A stretch of DNA of 51,242 nt, from NCBI GenBank assembly GCA_013298165.1, contig JAAFJU010000021.1, positions 1 to 51,242 of the forward strand, in the 5' to 3' direction. Numbering within the stretch: position 1 is the first letter of the stretch; each line of letters begins with the position of its first letter. The notes beneath the pieces are model-generated. The model worked only from the letters and a program-made list of their open reading frames with translations, made no database searches and was not told the DNA's origin. Shown here piece by piece: positions 17,660 through 25,922 of this stretch. The translations under genes were made by a program, and so were the position numbers. This DNA is from Synechococcales cyanobacterium bin31.maxbin.ball.101 (GTDB taxonomy: Bacteria; Cyanobacteriota; Cyanobacteriia; Leptolyngbyales; Leptolyngbyaceae).

Positions 17660-19828
17660 ATGGCTCAGTTTTCTCCAGCACTTCTCAAACGACATGCCCT
17701 GCCCGCCTGCGCCACCCTCTGTGCCGTCGTCGGTGCCGCTTTGTTCTATGGCCAAAAGGCCCCGCAGGTCTACGAGACCTCGGCCCGTCTCTTGCTGGAC
17801 GATCGCACCAAGAGTATTTCTGAACTGGGTCGCAACTTAACCAAGGTGCCGGATAACGTGCCGGGTGGGTCCACGGCGATCGCCACCCAAGCGGAATTGG
17901 TCAAATCAGAGCGCGTAATCAAGCGAGCGCTCGCCAGCATTTTGCCACCCGGTCAACCCGAGGATCCCAGTCGTAAGCTGACGATCGGCGACCTGAGCAA
18001 AGCGCTTAAAATCAAAATTTTGCCTGCAACCAATCTTCTAGAAGTCACCTACCAAAACAACAATCCCGAACTCGTCGCCCAAGTCCTGAACGCCGTTGCT
18101 GAGGCCACGGTTCAGGAAGATGCGGCCTCGATTCGTCGGGAAGCTTCGACGGTGCGGGAGTTTCTAGAGAAAAAAGTTCCAGCCCAGCAGTCTAAAGTCT
18201 TAGAAGCCGAAGCGATCGAAAGCCGCTACCGTCAAGGCACCGGAGTCGTCGCCCTAGAAAACCAAACCCAAAGCCTCGTCACCAGCCTCGCCGATGTAGA
18301 AACCCAAGAGCGTCTGGTGATTGCTCAATTGCGAGAAGCGGGCACGAAAGGCGCTTTGCTACAACAGGTCACAGGCGTTGACAATCCCCAAGCGGCCTAC
18401 GCTGCGACTCGAATCGGCCAAGACGAACAGCTCAAAGCGCTCCGTCTACGCCTTGCCGAAGTCGAGAATAAAGTGATCGAAACCCGATCGCGCCTCGGCG
18501 ATCAGCATCCTGATTTGCTAGCTGTGATTGAACAGCGCGATGAACTGAATAAGCGCTACGCCGATCGCACGGCGGAAGTGCTTCCCGAAGGCCAAGTCCA
18601 GCCGCCCAATAGCCAAGCCGCCACCGATGATGTCAGCCGTGGCATTCTGTCCCAGTACATCAATGGCGAAGTCGATCGCACCGCCCTAGAGCAAAAGCTG
18701 ACGACCTTACAAGCGGCCAAAGCCGATCTCCAAGCCCGTATCGCTTCGATTCCTGAAAAGCAGCAGGGACTCACCGCCGTCACCCGCCAACGGGAAGAGA
18801 CTTCGGCTTCTTTGAAAGGGATTCAGACCAAACTGGAAGAAGCCCGCGTCGCCGAAGCGCAACTGATCAGCAACATTCGCATTCTCGATCGCGCCGTCGC
18901 CCCCCAGAAGTCCTCTTCACCGCAACAGCCCGTGATTTTAGCGGTTGCGATCGCCGCTGGTTTGATTCTGGCGGTGGGTCTCTCGTTGTTGATGGAACTC
19001 ATGGACAACACTCTGCGAGATCCCAAAGAACTCGCCGCCCTCACCAATGTGCGACTCCTCGGCAAACTGCCAAAACTCCCCTTCAAACCGACCTACAGCC
19101 GCATTGACCAATTCCTCGACATGCCCCATCTCGTCGAACCCTACCGGATGCTGCTGAAGACGATCGATCGCAGCCTCACCCCCCAATCCTCGCAATCCCC
19201 CCAATCGAAGCAACCCAAAATCATCCTCGTCAGCAGCGTCATGGACGGCGAAGGCAAGTCCAACCTCGTCGCCTATCTCGGTGCCGTTGCCGCAACCCTG
19301 TCCTATCGCACCCTCGTCATCGACACAGACTCGCAGCAGGCCATGCAGCATACGTTGCTAGGCGTCTCAGCCACGCCGGGACTGTCCAATGCGATCGTCC
19401 GCAAAACCCCAGTTCAGGAAGCAATCAAATCCACAGCGATCGACAACCTCTTCCTGATGCCCTACGGCGAACTGCCCAAGCGCCCCGCCACGGTCATGGA
19501 ATCGCCCGAAATGGCAGCGCTGTTAGAAACAGTCGGCCAAGAGTTTGATCTCGTCCTCGTGGACACCGCCATCCTCAGTCGCAGCGTCGATGCCGTCACC
19601 CTCAGTCCCTACACCAGCGGACTCATCCTCTCAACCCGCCCAGAGCATACTCGCCGTGATCTGTTAAAACAACTCCTGCAAGACCTCCAAGATAACCAAA
19701 TCGAACCACTCGGCCTCGTCGTCAACCAAAACGTCGATCCATCGGTTCGTCAAGCCACGTCAATGCCCCTTCCACCACCCCGTCCGATCGACGCTCGCCC
19801 AGGCTCACTCCCCTACACCCTGCGTTGA
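17660..19828 (+). CDS. Wzc/GumC-type polysaccharide co-polymerase with degenerate BY-kinase module
   Basis: 722 aa from the ATG at 17660; a TTG at 17630 in the same frame would add 10 residues. A Wzz-type chain-length domain starts with a first transmembrane helix (ATLCAVVGAALFYG) and the conserved YETSARLLLDD. A long coiled-coil region follows (about 160-410), then a second membrane helix (VILAVAIAAGLILAVGLSLLM). The cytoplasmic ATPase has a Walker A-like V-M-D-G-E-G-K-S-N (near 520) and a Walker B VLVDTAIL. The Walker A' segment reads VIDTDSQQ and lacks the usual arginine. The C-terminus ends after a short proline-rich tail with a single tyrosine and no tyrosine cluster. It should control chain length and connect to Wza in the periplasm, but tyrosine autokinase activity is doubtful. 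Upstream gap of about 200 bp may hold a promoter. Confidence 0.88.
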   Translation: MAQFSPALLKRHALPACATLCAVVGAALFYGQKAPQVYETSARLLLDDRTKSISELGRNLTKVPDNVPGGSTAIATQAELVKSERVIKRALASILPPGQPEDPSRKLTIGDLSKALKIKILPATNLLEVTYQNNNPELVAQVLNAVAEATVQEDAASIRREASTVREFLEKKVPAQQSKVLEAEAIESRYRQGTGVVALENQTQSLVTSLADVETQERLVIAQLREAGTKGALLQQVTGVDNPQAAYAATRIGQDEQLKALRLRLAEVENKVIETRSRLGDQHPDLLAVIEQRDELNKRYADRTAEVLPEGQVQPPNSQAATDDVSRGILSQYINGEVDRTALEQKLTTLQAAKADLQARIASIPEKQQGLTAVTRQREETSASLKGIQTKLEEARVAEAQLISNIRILDRAVAPQKSSSPQQPVILAVAIAAGLILAVGLSLLMELMDNTLRDPKELAALTNVRLLGKLPKLPFKPTYSRIDQFLDMPHLVEPYRMLLKTIDRSLTPQSSQSPQSKQPKIILVSSVMDGEGKSNLVAYLGAVAATLSYRTLVIDTDSQQAMQHTLLGVSATPGLSNAIVRKTPVQEAIKSTAIDNLFLMPYGELPKRPATVMESPEMAALLETVGQEFDLVLVDTAILSRSVDAVTLSPYTSGLILSTRPEHTRRDLLKQLLQDLQDNQIEPLGLVVNQNVDPSVRQATSMPLPPPRPIDARPGSLPYTLR

Positions 19829-19850
19829 GGGAACTAGCCAACAAACCGGA

Positions 19851-19950
19851 CTTCGACTCCGCTCAGTCCTCGACTCAGAATCTAGTGGGCTGAGCGGAGT
19901 CAAAGCCTCAGTCCTCAACATAGGATCTAGTGGGCTGAGCGGAGTCGAAG
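19851..19950. repeat. Inverted and tandem palindromic repeats between wzc and wza
   Basis: CTTCGACTCCGCTCAG (19851-19866) is inverted as CTGAGCGGAGTCAAAG (19890-19905) and CTGAGCGGAGTCGAAG (19935-19950). The last two sit in tandem 45-bp units sharing ATCTAGTGGGCTGAGCGGAG. The transcript could fold into alternative hairpins between the two EPS genes. Looks like a dispersed extragenic palindrome family; a distant relative may be the CTGAGCGGAGGCTGAAG segment near 32005. Confidence 0.85.
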
Positions 19951-20019
19951 CCCACGGACAACAAGAAACCCCAGATCTAAAACACCCACCACCCATAACC
20001 CATAACCCCCGGAAATATC

Positions 20020-21189
20020 ATGAAACTCAAAACAGTAGCCCTAAGCTACGGACTCTTACAGAGCCTCCTCCTCAGCCCCGCCACCAGCGCCCCCATTCCC
20101 CCCGAAATCCAAACACCAGCTTCAACGCCTGCCCCACCCACCGCATCCTCCCCAAATACCTTCACCGTCACACCCAGTATTCCATTACCCGTAACCCCAC
20201 CTCAAAACCAACCAACCGCCCCAACGTCAATCTTTATCAAAGAACCCACCACCCGAGAACTCAGTGATGTCATTCCGTTAAAATCGGGCGATCGTATCCG
20301 TCTCACCGTCGTCGGCTTTCCCGACATGACCGGAGAACAAATCATCCTATCTGACGGCACCATCCAACTGCCCATGGTCGGACCCATTCCGATCGCCGGA
20401 CTCACCCCAGGCCCCGCCAGCCTCGCCATCACCAATGCCTTAAAACCCTACGTCCGCCGACCCCAAATCAGCATTGTCGTCCTCGCCCTAAGCCCATTGC
20501 GCGTCAACGTGATTGGCGAAGTCCTACAGCCGGGACCCCGCACCCTAGAACCCACCAAGAATCAAACCAGCAGCTTCGGCCTTCCGACGATCTCTCCCAT
20601 TACCCTAAGCGATGCCGTCAATATCGCAGGCGGGATCACCCCCAACGCAGACCTGCGCAACGTCACCATTCGTCGCACCACCGTCAAAGCGCCCCGCCCT
20701 GGAGCCGCATTAATCGCCTCGCGATCGGAGGTCAAAGTAGACCTCTGGCAAGTGCTTCAAAGTGGCGACCTGGCATCCGATCCCCAACTCAACTACGGCG
20801 ACGAAATCCTCATCCCCACCGCCCTAATCAGCAGCCCTGAACAACAAGCCCTACTGAAATCCACCTTTGCACCAACCCGCATTCGCGTTCAAGTGGCTGG
20901 GGAAGTTCAGCGTGCTGGCCAAGTCGAAATTGCAGCGAGTTCTGGCGTAAGTCAGGCGATCGCCGCCGCCGGAGGACCCACCAGAGACGCCAAGAGCCGC
21001 GACATTGTCCTCTACCGCACCAGCCCAGAAGGCCGCGTAGAATCCCAAAAATTCGACTTCGGCAAAGACTCCGTGGCCCTGCGCGATGGCGACCTCATCG
21101 TCGTCGGCCAAACCGGAAGCAGCAAAGTCCTCGACTTCCTAGGCAAACTCATCTCCCCCCTCGCCCCCTTCATCAATCTAATTCGCTAA
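20020..21189 (+). CDS. Polysaccharide export outer-membrane protein (Wza family)
   Basis: 389 aa. A signal peptide without a lipobox cysteine (MKLKTVALSYGLLQSLLLSP) is followed by a proline-rich linker (about 25-75). The poly_export domain has L-K-S-G-D-R-I-R-L-T-V-V-G-F-P-D (near 87) and SDGTIQLPMVGPIPIAGLT. Two SLBB-type domains follow (N-V-I-G-E-V-L-Q-P-G-P near 165, and V-A-G-E-V-Q-R-A-G-Q near 290). The C-terminus ends with an amphipathic KLISPLAPFINLIR that may be the membrane-spanning helix. In E. coli Wza is a lipoprotein; many cyanobacterial members are not, as here. It forms the outer-membrane channel that works with the Wzc-like protein encoded upstream. Confidence 0.9.
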   Translation: MKLKTVALSYGLLQSLLLSPATSAPIPPEIQTPASTPAPPTASSPNTFTVTPSIPLPVTPPQNQPTAPTSIFIKEPTTRELSDVIPLKSGDRIRLTVVGFPDMTGEQIILSDGTIQLPMVGPIPIAGLTPGPASLAITNALKPYVRRPQISIVVLALSPLRVNVIGEVLQPGPRTLEPTKNQTSSFGLPTISPITLSDAVNIAGGITPNADLRNVTIRRTTVKAPRPGAALIASRSEVKVDLWQVLQSGDLASDPQLNYGDEILIPTALISSPEQQALLKSTFAPTRIRVQVAGEVQRAGQVEIAASSGVSQAIAAAGGPTRDAKSRDIVLYRTSPEGRVESQKFDFGKDSVALRDGDLIVVGQTGSSKVLDFLGKLISPLAPFINLIR

Positions 21190-21210
21190 CCCCCTGATTC
21201 GCTAACTAAT

Positions 21211-21245
21211 CCAAAATCCAAAATCTAAAATCCAAAATCTAAAAT
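21211..21245. repeat. Heptamer short tandem repeat, five units
   Basis: CCAAAAT CCAAAAT CTAAAAT CCAAAAT CTAAAAT runs from 21211 to 21245 and ends 13 bp before the wzy start codon. This is the STRR type known from many cyanobacteria. Its place just upstream of the start means copy-number change would move or remove the ribosome-binding region. Confidence 0.85.
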
Positions 21246-21258
21246 CCCCCAAGCCTTC

Positions 21259-22746
21259 ATGTACACAGAGCATTCCTCCCAACCCCCATCCCCATGGACT
21301 CCCTGGCTCATTGCCATCATGGGAATCGTGGGCGGGATCGCGGTGGGAATGGTCTCTGGAACGCAGCCCTTGATTTTAGGGGTGTTGATGGGGGCGATGC
21401 TATTTATAACGACCTTCTTTTTGAAGTTTGAATATGTCGTGATTGGGTTGCTGATCCTGCGGGCGGCGATCGATTGCTTCGCGACATTGCAATTGCCGAC
21501 TTTATTTGGGATCGGATTGAATGCCCTGACGATTTTGTATTTAACCGTTCAAGCCTTTCAACGCAAAAAGATTGAAACTGATTGGTTCTTTTGGTGGTTT
21601 TTGGGGTGGTGGCTGTTTCAGGGACTGTGGTTGGTGTTGATGGCCTTTGGCGGATTAGGCTTGGGGGCTGGCTTTCTCGGGGATAGTTTACGGGAATGGA
21701 TCAGAATTTTATCCTGGGTGATTGCCTATCTACTCGCCATGCAGATGAAAGGTAAGATCAAACCCAAAACGCTAATCTATGGCTTGTTTTGGTCCTTACT
21801 GGTCCCGTTAACCGTCGCAGTTCTACAAATCATTGTCCCGAACGCATTACCTGGAGATCTCAATCTCAATGCAGGTAGCGCTCTGAAAGAGTCGGCGGGT
21901 CCATCCTCGGAAGGAGCACGGATTCGCGGAACCCTCGGGCATCCGAATGCCTTTGTGACTTACATTTTTATGTTTATGTCCTTGACGCAATGGCGACTGG
22001 CCCAGGAAAAAAATAAGCTGTTTTGGGGTGCTTTATTGGCGCTGTTGGCGTTTTTCTATGTCAGTGCAAAGGCACTCTATAGCTTGATGATGTTGGCGGT
22101 ATTGATTCCAGTATTGATTGCGCCTCGGTTGAGCGTGGGCAAAATGATTGCGGGGATCATCTTTTTTGTTTTAGTGATTTCGCTGTTTGGGAGTACGGAA
22201 TTTGGGCAGGAGCGCCTTGGGTCCATTGCAAAGACGCCGCTGCTGAATCCTGACATGGATGTGACAAGGGCCATTCTCTTATCTAAGGGCGATAATAATA
22301 GTTTTAATTGGCGCATCGCCCAGTGGTATCAATTGCTGGGAGAATTCAATCTATTCCCTTGGTTTGGGTATGGGATGGGGGTGAGTATTAAAATCAGTAC
22401 CAATGATTTGCTGCCCCATAATGACTATATCAGAGCGTTGGTGGAAGGCGGTGTCGTGGGTTTTGTCAGTTTTATCAGCTTCCTACTGATGCAAATTGTT
22501 CGCCTCATGCAACTCTGGCGTAACGCTTGGAATCATGGGCCTCAGCGGGATTTTTGTTTGGCCTTACTAGCTATTTTTATGGCATTGCCCGTGGCGATGT
22601 TGACCGAAAATATTTGGACCCATACAATGCTCTTCTTTTACTTGTATACCTTCATGGCGATCGCCGGATGGAACTGGTCAGAATCCATCCCTACAGATAG
22701 TCCCTCTACTCCTACAGCGCGTATTCTGGGGCGGAATCCGTATTAA
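21259..22746 (+). CDS. O-antigen ligase/polymerase-like membrane protein (Wzy candidate)
   Basis: 495 aa, about 10-12 hydrophobic segments. The large periplasmic loop region carries R-G-T-L-G-H-P-N-A-F near residue 220-230 and the later GYGMGVSIKISTNDLLPHNDYIRALVEGGVVGF segment (near 370-400), the pattern of the Wzy/WaaL/O-antigen polymerase superfamily. In this locus it is the best candidate for the polymerase that joins undecaprenyl-linked repeat units in the periplasm, working with Wzx and Wzc. Coding-strand base use is markedly richer in G and T than in the preceding wza, which is C-rich. Confidence 0.88.
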   Translation: MYTEHSSQPPSPWTPWLIAIMGIVGGIAVGMVSGTQPLILGVLMGAMLFITTFFLKFEYVVIGLLILRAAIDCFATLQLPTLFGIGLNALTILYLTVQAFQRKKIETDWFFWWFLGWWLFQGLWLVLMAFGGLGLGAGFLGDSLREWIRILSWVIAYLLAMQMKGKIKPKTLIYGLFWSLLVPLTVAVLQIIVPNALPGDLNLNAGSALKESAGPSSEGARIRGTLGHPNAFVTYIFMFMSLTQWRLAQEKNKLFWGALLALLAFFYVSAKALYSLMMLAVLIPVLIAPRLSVGKMIAGIIFFVLVISLFGSTEFGQERLGSIAKTPLLNPDMDVTRAILLSKGDNNSFNWRIAQWYQLLGEFNLFPWFGYGMGVSIKISTNDLLPHNDYIRALVEGGVVGFVSFISFLLMQIVRLMQLWRNAWNHGPQRDFCLALLAIFMALPVAMLTENIWTHTMLFFYLYTFMAIAGWNWSESIPTDSPSTPTARILGRNPY

Positions 22747-22854
22747 AGCTCTTTCTAATGACAGTCTGAGGATTCGCCCTATAGTGGATTTAATGAGCAG
22801 CATTTTTGATAAGAATAACTAGGATTATCATCAAGGCTTTTGTAGTTACCCCCT

Positions 22855-23964
22855 ATGAATTCTCAAATTGCTCCCCCAGATAATCCTCCAGCTAATTCTG
22901 AGCCACCCAGCTTAATCCCGTCTGACTATGACACCACAAGCTTTAAGGCTAGACTCTCTGATACTTTGTATTGGATACGAGGAGCGGCCATTGCCCTAGT
23001 GGTCATGGGGCATGTGATTGGCTTCGATCGCGACTCGGGAATGCGTCAATATTATAATTCTGATCTGTCTTGGTTAGGCATTTTAGGAGATGGGATCAAT
23101 ACCATTCACATGCCGACTTTCTTCATTGCATCTGGATTGGCAACGGATTTTTTTAGTCGAGGGGTGGACAATTATCGGGTATTTTTCACGAAAAAATTAC
23201 CGCGCTTACTCCTTCCCTTAGTCTGTTGGGCACCCCCATTTTTCGTGTTTCAATCATTGATTAAAACTCAACCCATTGACCTTGCTAGTATCGCATCCGC
23301 TATTTATGAACCCTATCAGATATTTTGGTTTCTTCATGCGTTGATATTTGCTGTGGTACTGCACTTTTTGACGCGGACAATCCGTATGTCTAAATGGCTC
23401 TATTTCGGGATTTCTGGAGTCTTGATGGGGCTTTCATTTTTGCCATCGTTTGGGTCGTTTTTGATCTATTGGTATTGGAACTTTTTCTTTGCCTTGGGAA
23501 TCATCCTATCCGGTCCACTACCTAAGGCTGATCGATGGCTACGCCAAACGCCTCGATCGGTCTGGGGGGTGATAGGGCTACTCTGCATAGCCATCATTTT
23601 TACAGCCAAAGCCCTTCTGCCCCAAGTGTCCCAGCTTTTTGTTGTGAGGCTGTTTTCTGGAGTCCCAGGGTTTGTTTTGTTATATCTGCTCTGTGGTGTC
23701 TCAAGACGAACAAGCGATCGAATTGCATTACCGTTTTTACATTCTAGTGTGGCTTATTTGGGTATCATGAGCATGGTGATCTATCTGTTTCATGGATATT
23801 TTACGCGGTTTAGCTCATTGATGATTACTAAATTCATCGGACAGATTCCATCGATCGGATATTTTCTCATTCTGAGTACCATGGGGATTGTGGCACCCTT
23901 AGTGCTGAACAGATGGATTTTAAAGAGAAATGCCTTTCTGTCCTATATCACAGGGGGGAAATAG
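22855..23964 (+). CDS. Acyltransferase family 3 membrane protein
   Basis: 369 aa, about 10 hydrophobic segments. Near residue 40 it has W-I-R-G-A-A-I-A-L-V-V-M-G-H-V, the conserved R and H of acyltransferase-3 enzymes, and N-T-I-H-M-P-T-F-F-I-A-S-G-L near 80, also typical. Such proteins add acetyl or other acyl groups to cell-surface sugars from a cytoplasmic donor. The placement among wzy, a hexapeptide acetyltransferase and wzx suggests decoration of the exopolysaccharide. Start ATG at 22855 gives a soluble N-terminus of about 40 residues. Confidence 0.88.
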   Translation: MNSQIAPPDNPPANSEPPSLIPSDYDTTSFKARLSDTLYWIRGAAIALVVMGHVIGFDRDSGMRQYYNSDLSWLGILGDGINTIHMPTFFIASGLATDFFSRGVDNYRVFFTKKLPRLLLPLVCWAPPFFVFQSLIKTQPIDLASIASAIYEPYQIFWFLHALIFAVVLHFLTRTIRMSKWLYFGISGVLMGLSFLPSFGSFLIYWYWNFFFALGIILSGPLPKADRWLRQTPRSVWGVIGLLCIAIIFTAKALLPQVSQLFVVRLFSGVPGFVLLYLLCGVSRRTSDRIALPFLHSSVAYLGIMSMVIYLFHGYFTRFSSLMITKFIGQIPSIGYFLILSTMGIVAPLVLNRWILKRNAFLSYITGGK

Positions 23965-24138
23965 GAGCGGATTTGGATCGCAATTCTTCAGCCCTCTAGG
24001 TCATCCGTAGGGTGGTGGGAATGAATGCTTTTATTACGTAAAGTATGATTAAGTTAGTGATCAATCCCCCGTACACCTGTTGTTCCCCATCCATTAACAT
24101 TCTGTTCGCCCAAAGACTACTCTAGGACCCATTGTGCT

Positions 24139-24744
24139 ATGACTTCTTTAAAATCATTTCTGTTTCAAGACTGGGCCGTCAATTGTGAAACCAGTCTGAA
24201 ATCTAGAGTAGCGATGGTATTGTTCCGATCAGCCAACTTTTCCAAAAACCCCACCTTGGCTGGTCGTCTGATCAAACCGAGTCGGCCCATCTATCAAATT
24301 CTCGTGGAATGGGTCTTAGGGATTGAAATCCCTTGGGACACCACGATCGGAGAAGCGTTGCAATTGCAGCATGGTCATGGAATCGTGATCAATGCTCAAA
24401 CGACGATCGGTCATCACTGCATTCTGCGACATACCACCACGATCGGTAACAAGAAATTGGCAGACGGCTCCTATACCTCAGCTCCAACCATTGGAAACTA
24501 TGTCGATATTGGATGTCATGTGGTGATTTTGGGGGATGTGAAGATTGGCGATCGGGCGGTGATTGGGGCGGGTTCTGTAGTGATTCGAGATGTGCCTGCG
24601 GGGGGAGTCGTGGTGGGTAATCCCGCTCGATTGATTCGCGTGGAGCCGGAAGTGCCGACCGACCTGCCATCTGCTCAGACCGAGCCATTCATCGATCATC
24701 TAGAAGCAAGCTCTACCCCCCGAATGGAAGTTCCATCCTGCTAG
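24139..24744 (+). CDS. Hexapeptide-repeat O-acetyltransferase (serine acetyltransferase-like)
   Basis: 201 aa. The left-handed beta-helix is visible from about residue 70: [48 protein letters not shown], then [22 protein letters not shown]. This is the CysE-like pattern used by many sugar acetyltransferases (WcaB/WbbJ-like). With the membrane acyltransferase beside it, it probably acetylates EPS sugar precursors from acetyl-CoA. True cysteine-synthesis CysE proteins are longer in the N-terminal helical domain, so a sugar substrate is more likely. Confidence 0.82.
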   Translation: MTSLKSFLFQDWAVNCETSLKSRVAMVLFRSANFSKNPTLAGRLIKPSRPIYQILVEWVLGIEIPWDTTIGEALQLQHGHGIVINAQTTIGHHCILRHTTTIGNKKLADGSYTSAPTIGNYVDIGCHVVILGDVKIGDRAVIGAGSVVIRDVPAGGVVVGNPARLIRVEPEVPTDLPSAQTEPFIDHLEASSTPRMEVPSC

Positions 24745-24825
24745 ATTCATTCGACTCAAAACCACTCTATCTAATTTCTATGTCCCTTTAGGTTTTGCCC
24801 CCAACTAAGTGAAGTAGAGATATCT

Positions 24826-25779
24826 ATGCCAACTGTTTCTGTGATTGTGCCGACGTATAATACGATCGGCTACCTTCCTGCTGCGATCGAAAGTATTCTC
24901 AACCAAACGTTTGAGGATTTTGAAATTCTTTTAGTGAATGACGGGAGTACGGACAGTACGGACCAATGGGCTAAAAAGCTCACCGATCCCCGAATTCGCT
25001 ATATCGAGCAGGAAAATCAAGGTCTTTCTGCAGCTCGTAATACCGGGATTGCGCTTGCTCAAGGCCAGTATATTGCTCTATTGGATGCGGACGATCGGTG
25101 GGAGTCTACTAAGCTCGAAAAACAGGTGGCGTTTTTGAATGCAAATCCTAACATTGGGATGGTTCATAGTTGGGTGACGTTTATGGATGCGGAGGGCCGA
25201 TCGACAGGCCGCATCTGGAAAACCCAGGCCGAAGGGATGGCGCTATCACGGCTGTTGCAACGCAATGATGTGGCGGTGTTGTCGGTGCTGGTGCGTCGGG
25301 AATGTTTTGCAAAGATTGGGGGATTTGATACGACGCTGCGGAGTTTAGAGGATTGGGATATGTGGCTGCGATTGGCGGTGCATGATTCGATCGGGGTGAT
25401 TCGGGAACCCTTGGCCTATTATCGTCAGCTTCCCGGCAGCATGTCGCGCAATTGTAAAGTGATGGAAGCCTCGTTTAAAACAGTGATCGATCGCCATTTT
25501 GCCCTAGCGCCAGACTCCTTACAGTTTCTCAAGGGTCGCAGCTATGGTTCGGCTTATCAATGTCTGGCTTGGAAGGCGATTCAGAGCGATCGTCCGGATT
25601 TTTCGCTAGCTTGGGGGTATTATAAATTAGCCTTCCGTTTTGATCCAAGGATAGTTCTCACCTTAGATGGGCTGAAATTGTTCCTAGCCATCCAAATCCA
25701 GAAGCGACTAACGCCTTCGGATTACGATCAGTTGCTAGGCAAATTCTATGCACTAAGACGGTTGATCCCTGTTCGATAG
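24826..25779 (+). CDS. Glycosyltransferase family 2
   Basis: 317 aa GT-A enzyme. VSVIVPTYNT at residues 4-13, LLVNDGSTDST near 36-46, the metal-binding DxD as LLDADD near 87-92, and S-L-E-D-W-D-M-W (near 180) providing the catalytic ED. It transfers a sugar from a nucleotide donor onto the lipid-linked repeat unit on the cytoplasmic face. C-terminal residues 240-317 are helical without extra domains. Fits as one of three glycosyltransferases of the EPS locus. Start at 24826 is 5 residues before the first strand, as in the family. Confidence 0.92.
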   Translation: MPTVSVIVPTYNTIGYLPAAIESILNQTFEDFEILLVNDGSTDSTDQWAKKLTDPRIRYIEQENQGLSAARNTGIALAQGQYIALLDADDRWESTKLEKQVAFLNANPNIGMVHSWVTFMDAEGRSTGRIWKTQAEGMALSRLLQRNDVAVLSVLVRRECFAKIGGFDTTLRSLEDWDMWLRLAVHDSIGVIREPLAYYRQLPGSMSRNCKVMEASFKTVIDRHFALAPDSLQFLKGRSYGSAYQCLAWKAIQSDRPDFSLAWGYYKLAFRFDPRIVLTLDGLKLFLAIQIQKRLTPSDYDQLLGKFYALRRLIPVR

Positions 25780-25922
25780 ATAGTCTTTAATTGGATAGCC
25801 CCCAATTGTTTTTAAATTCCAGTTCTCTTTCATCATCTTGCTTTAGTCTACATTTTTTGAAAACATAGGCTCTATACTCTTCACGTTCCTCAGATTCATC
25901 CGATCGTTAAGAGTATCTCGCT

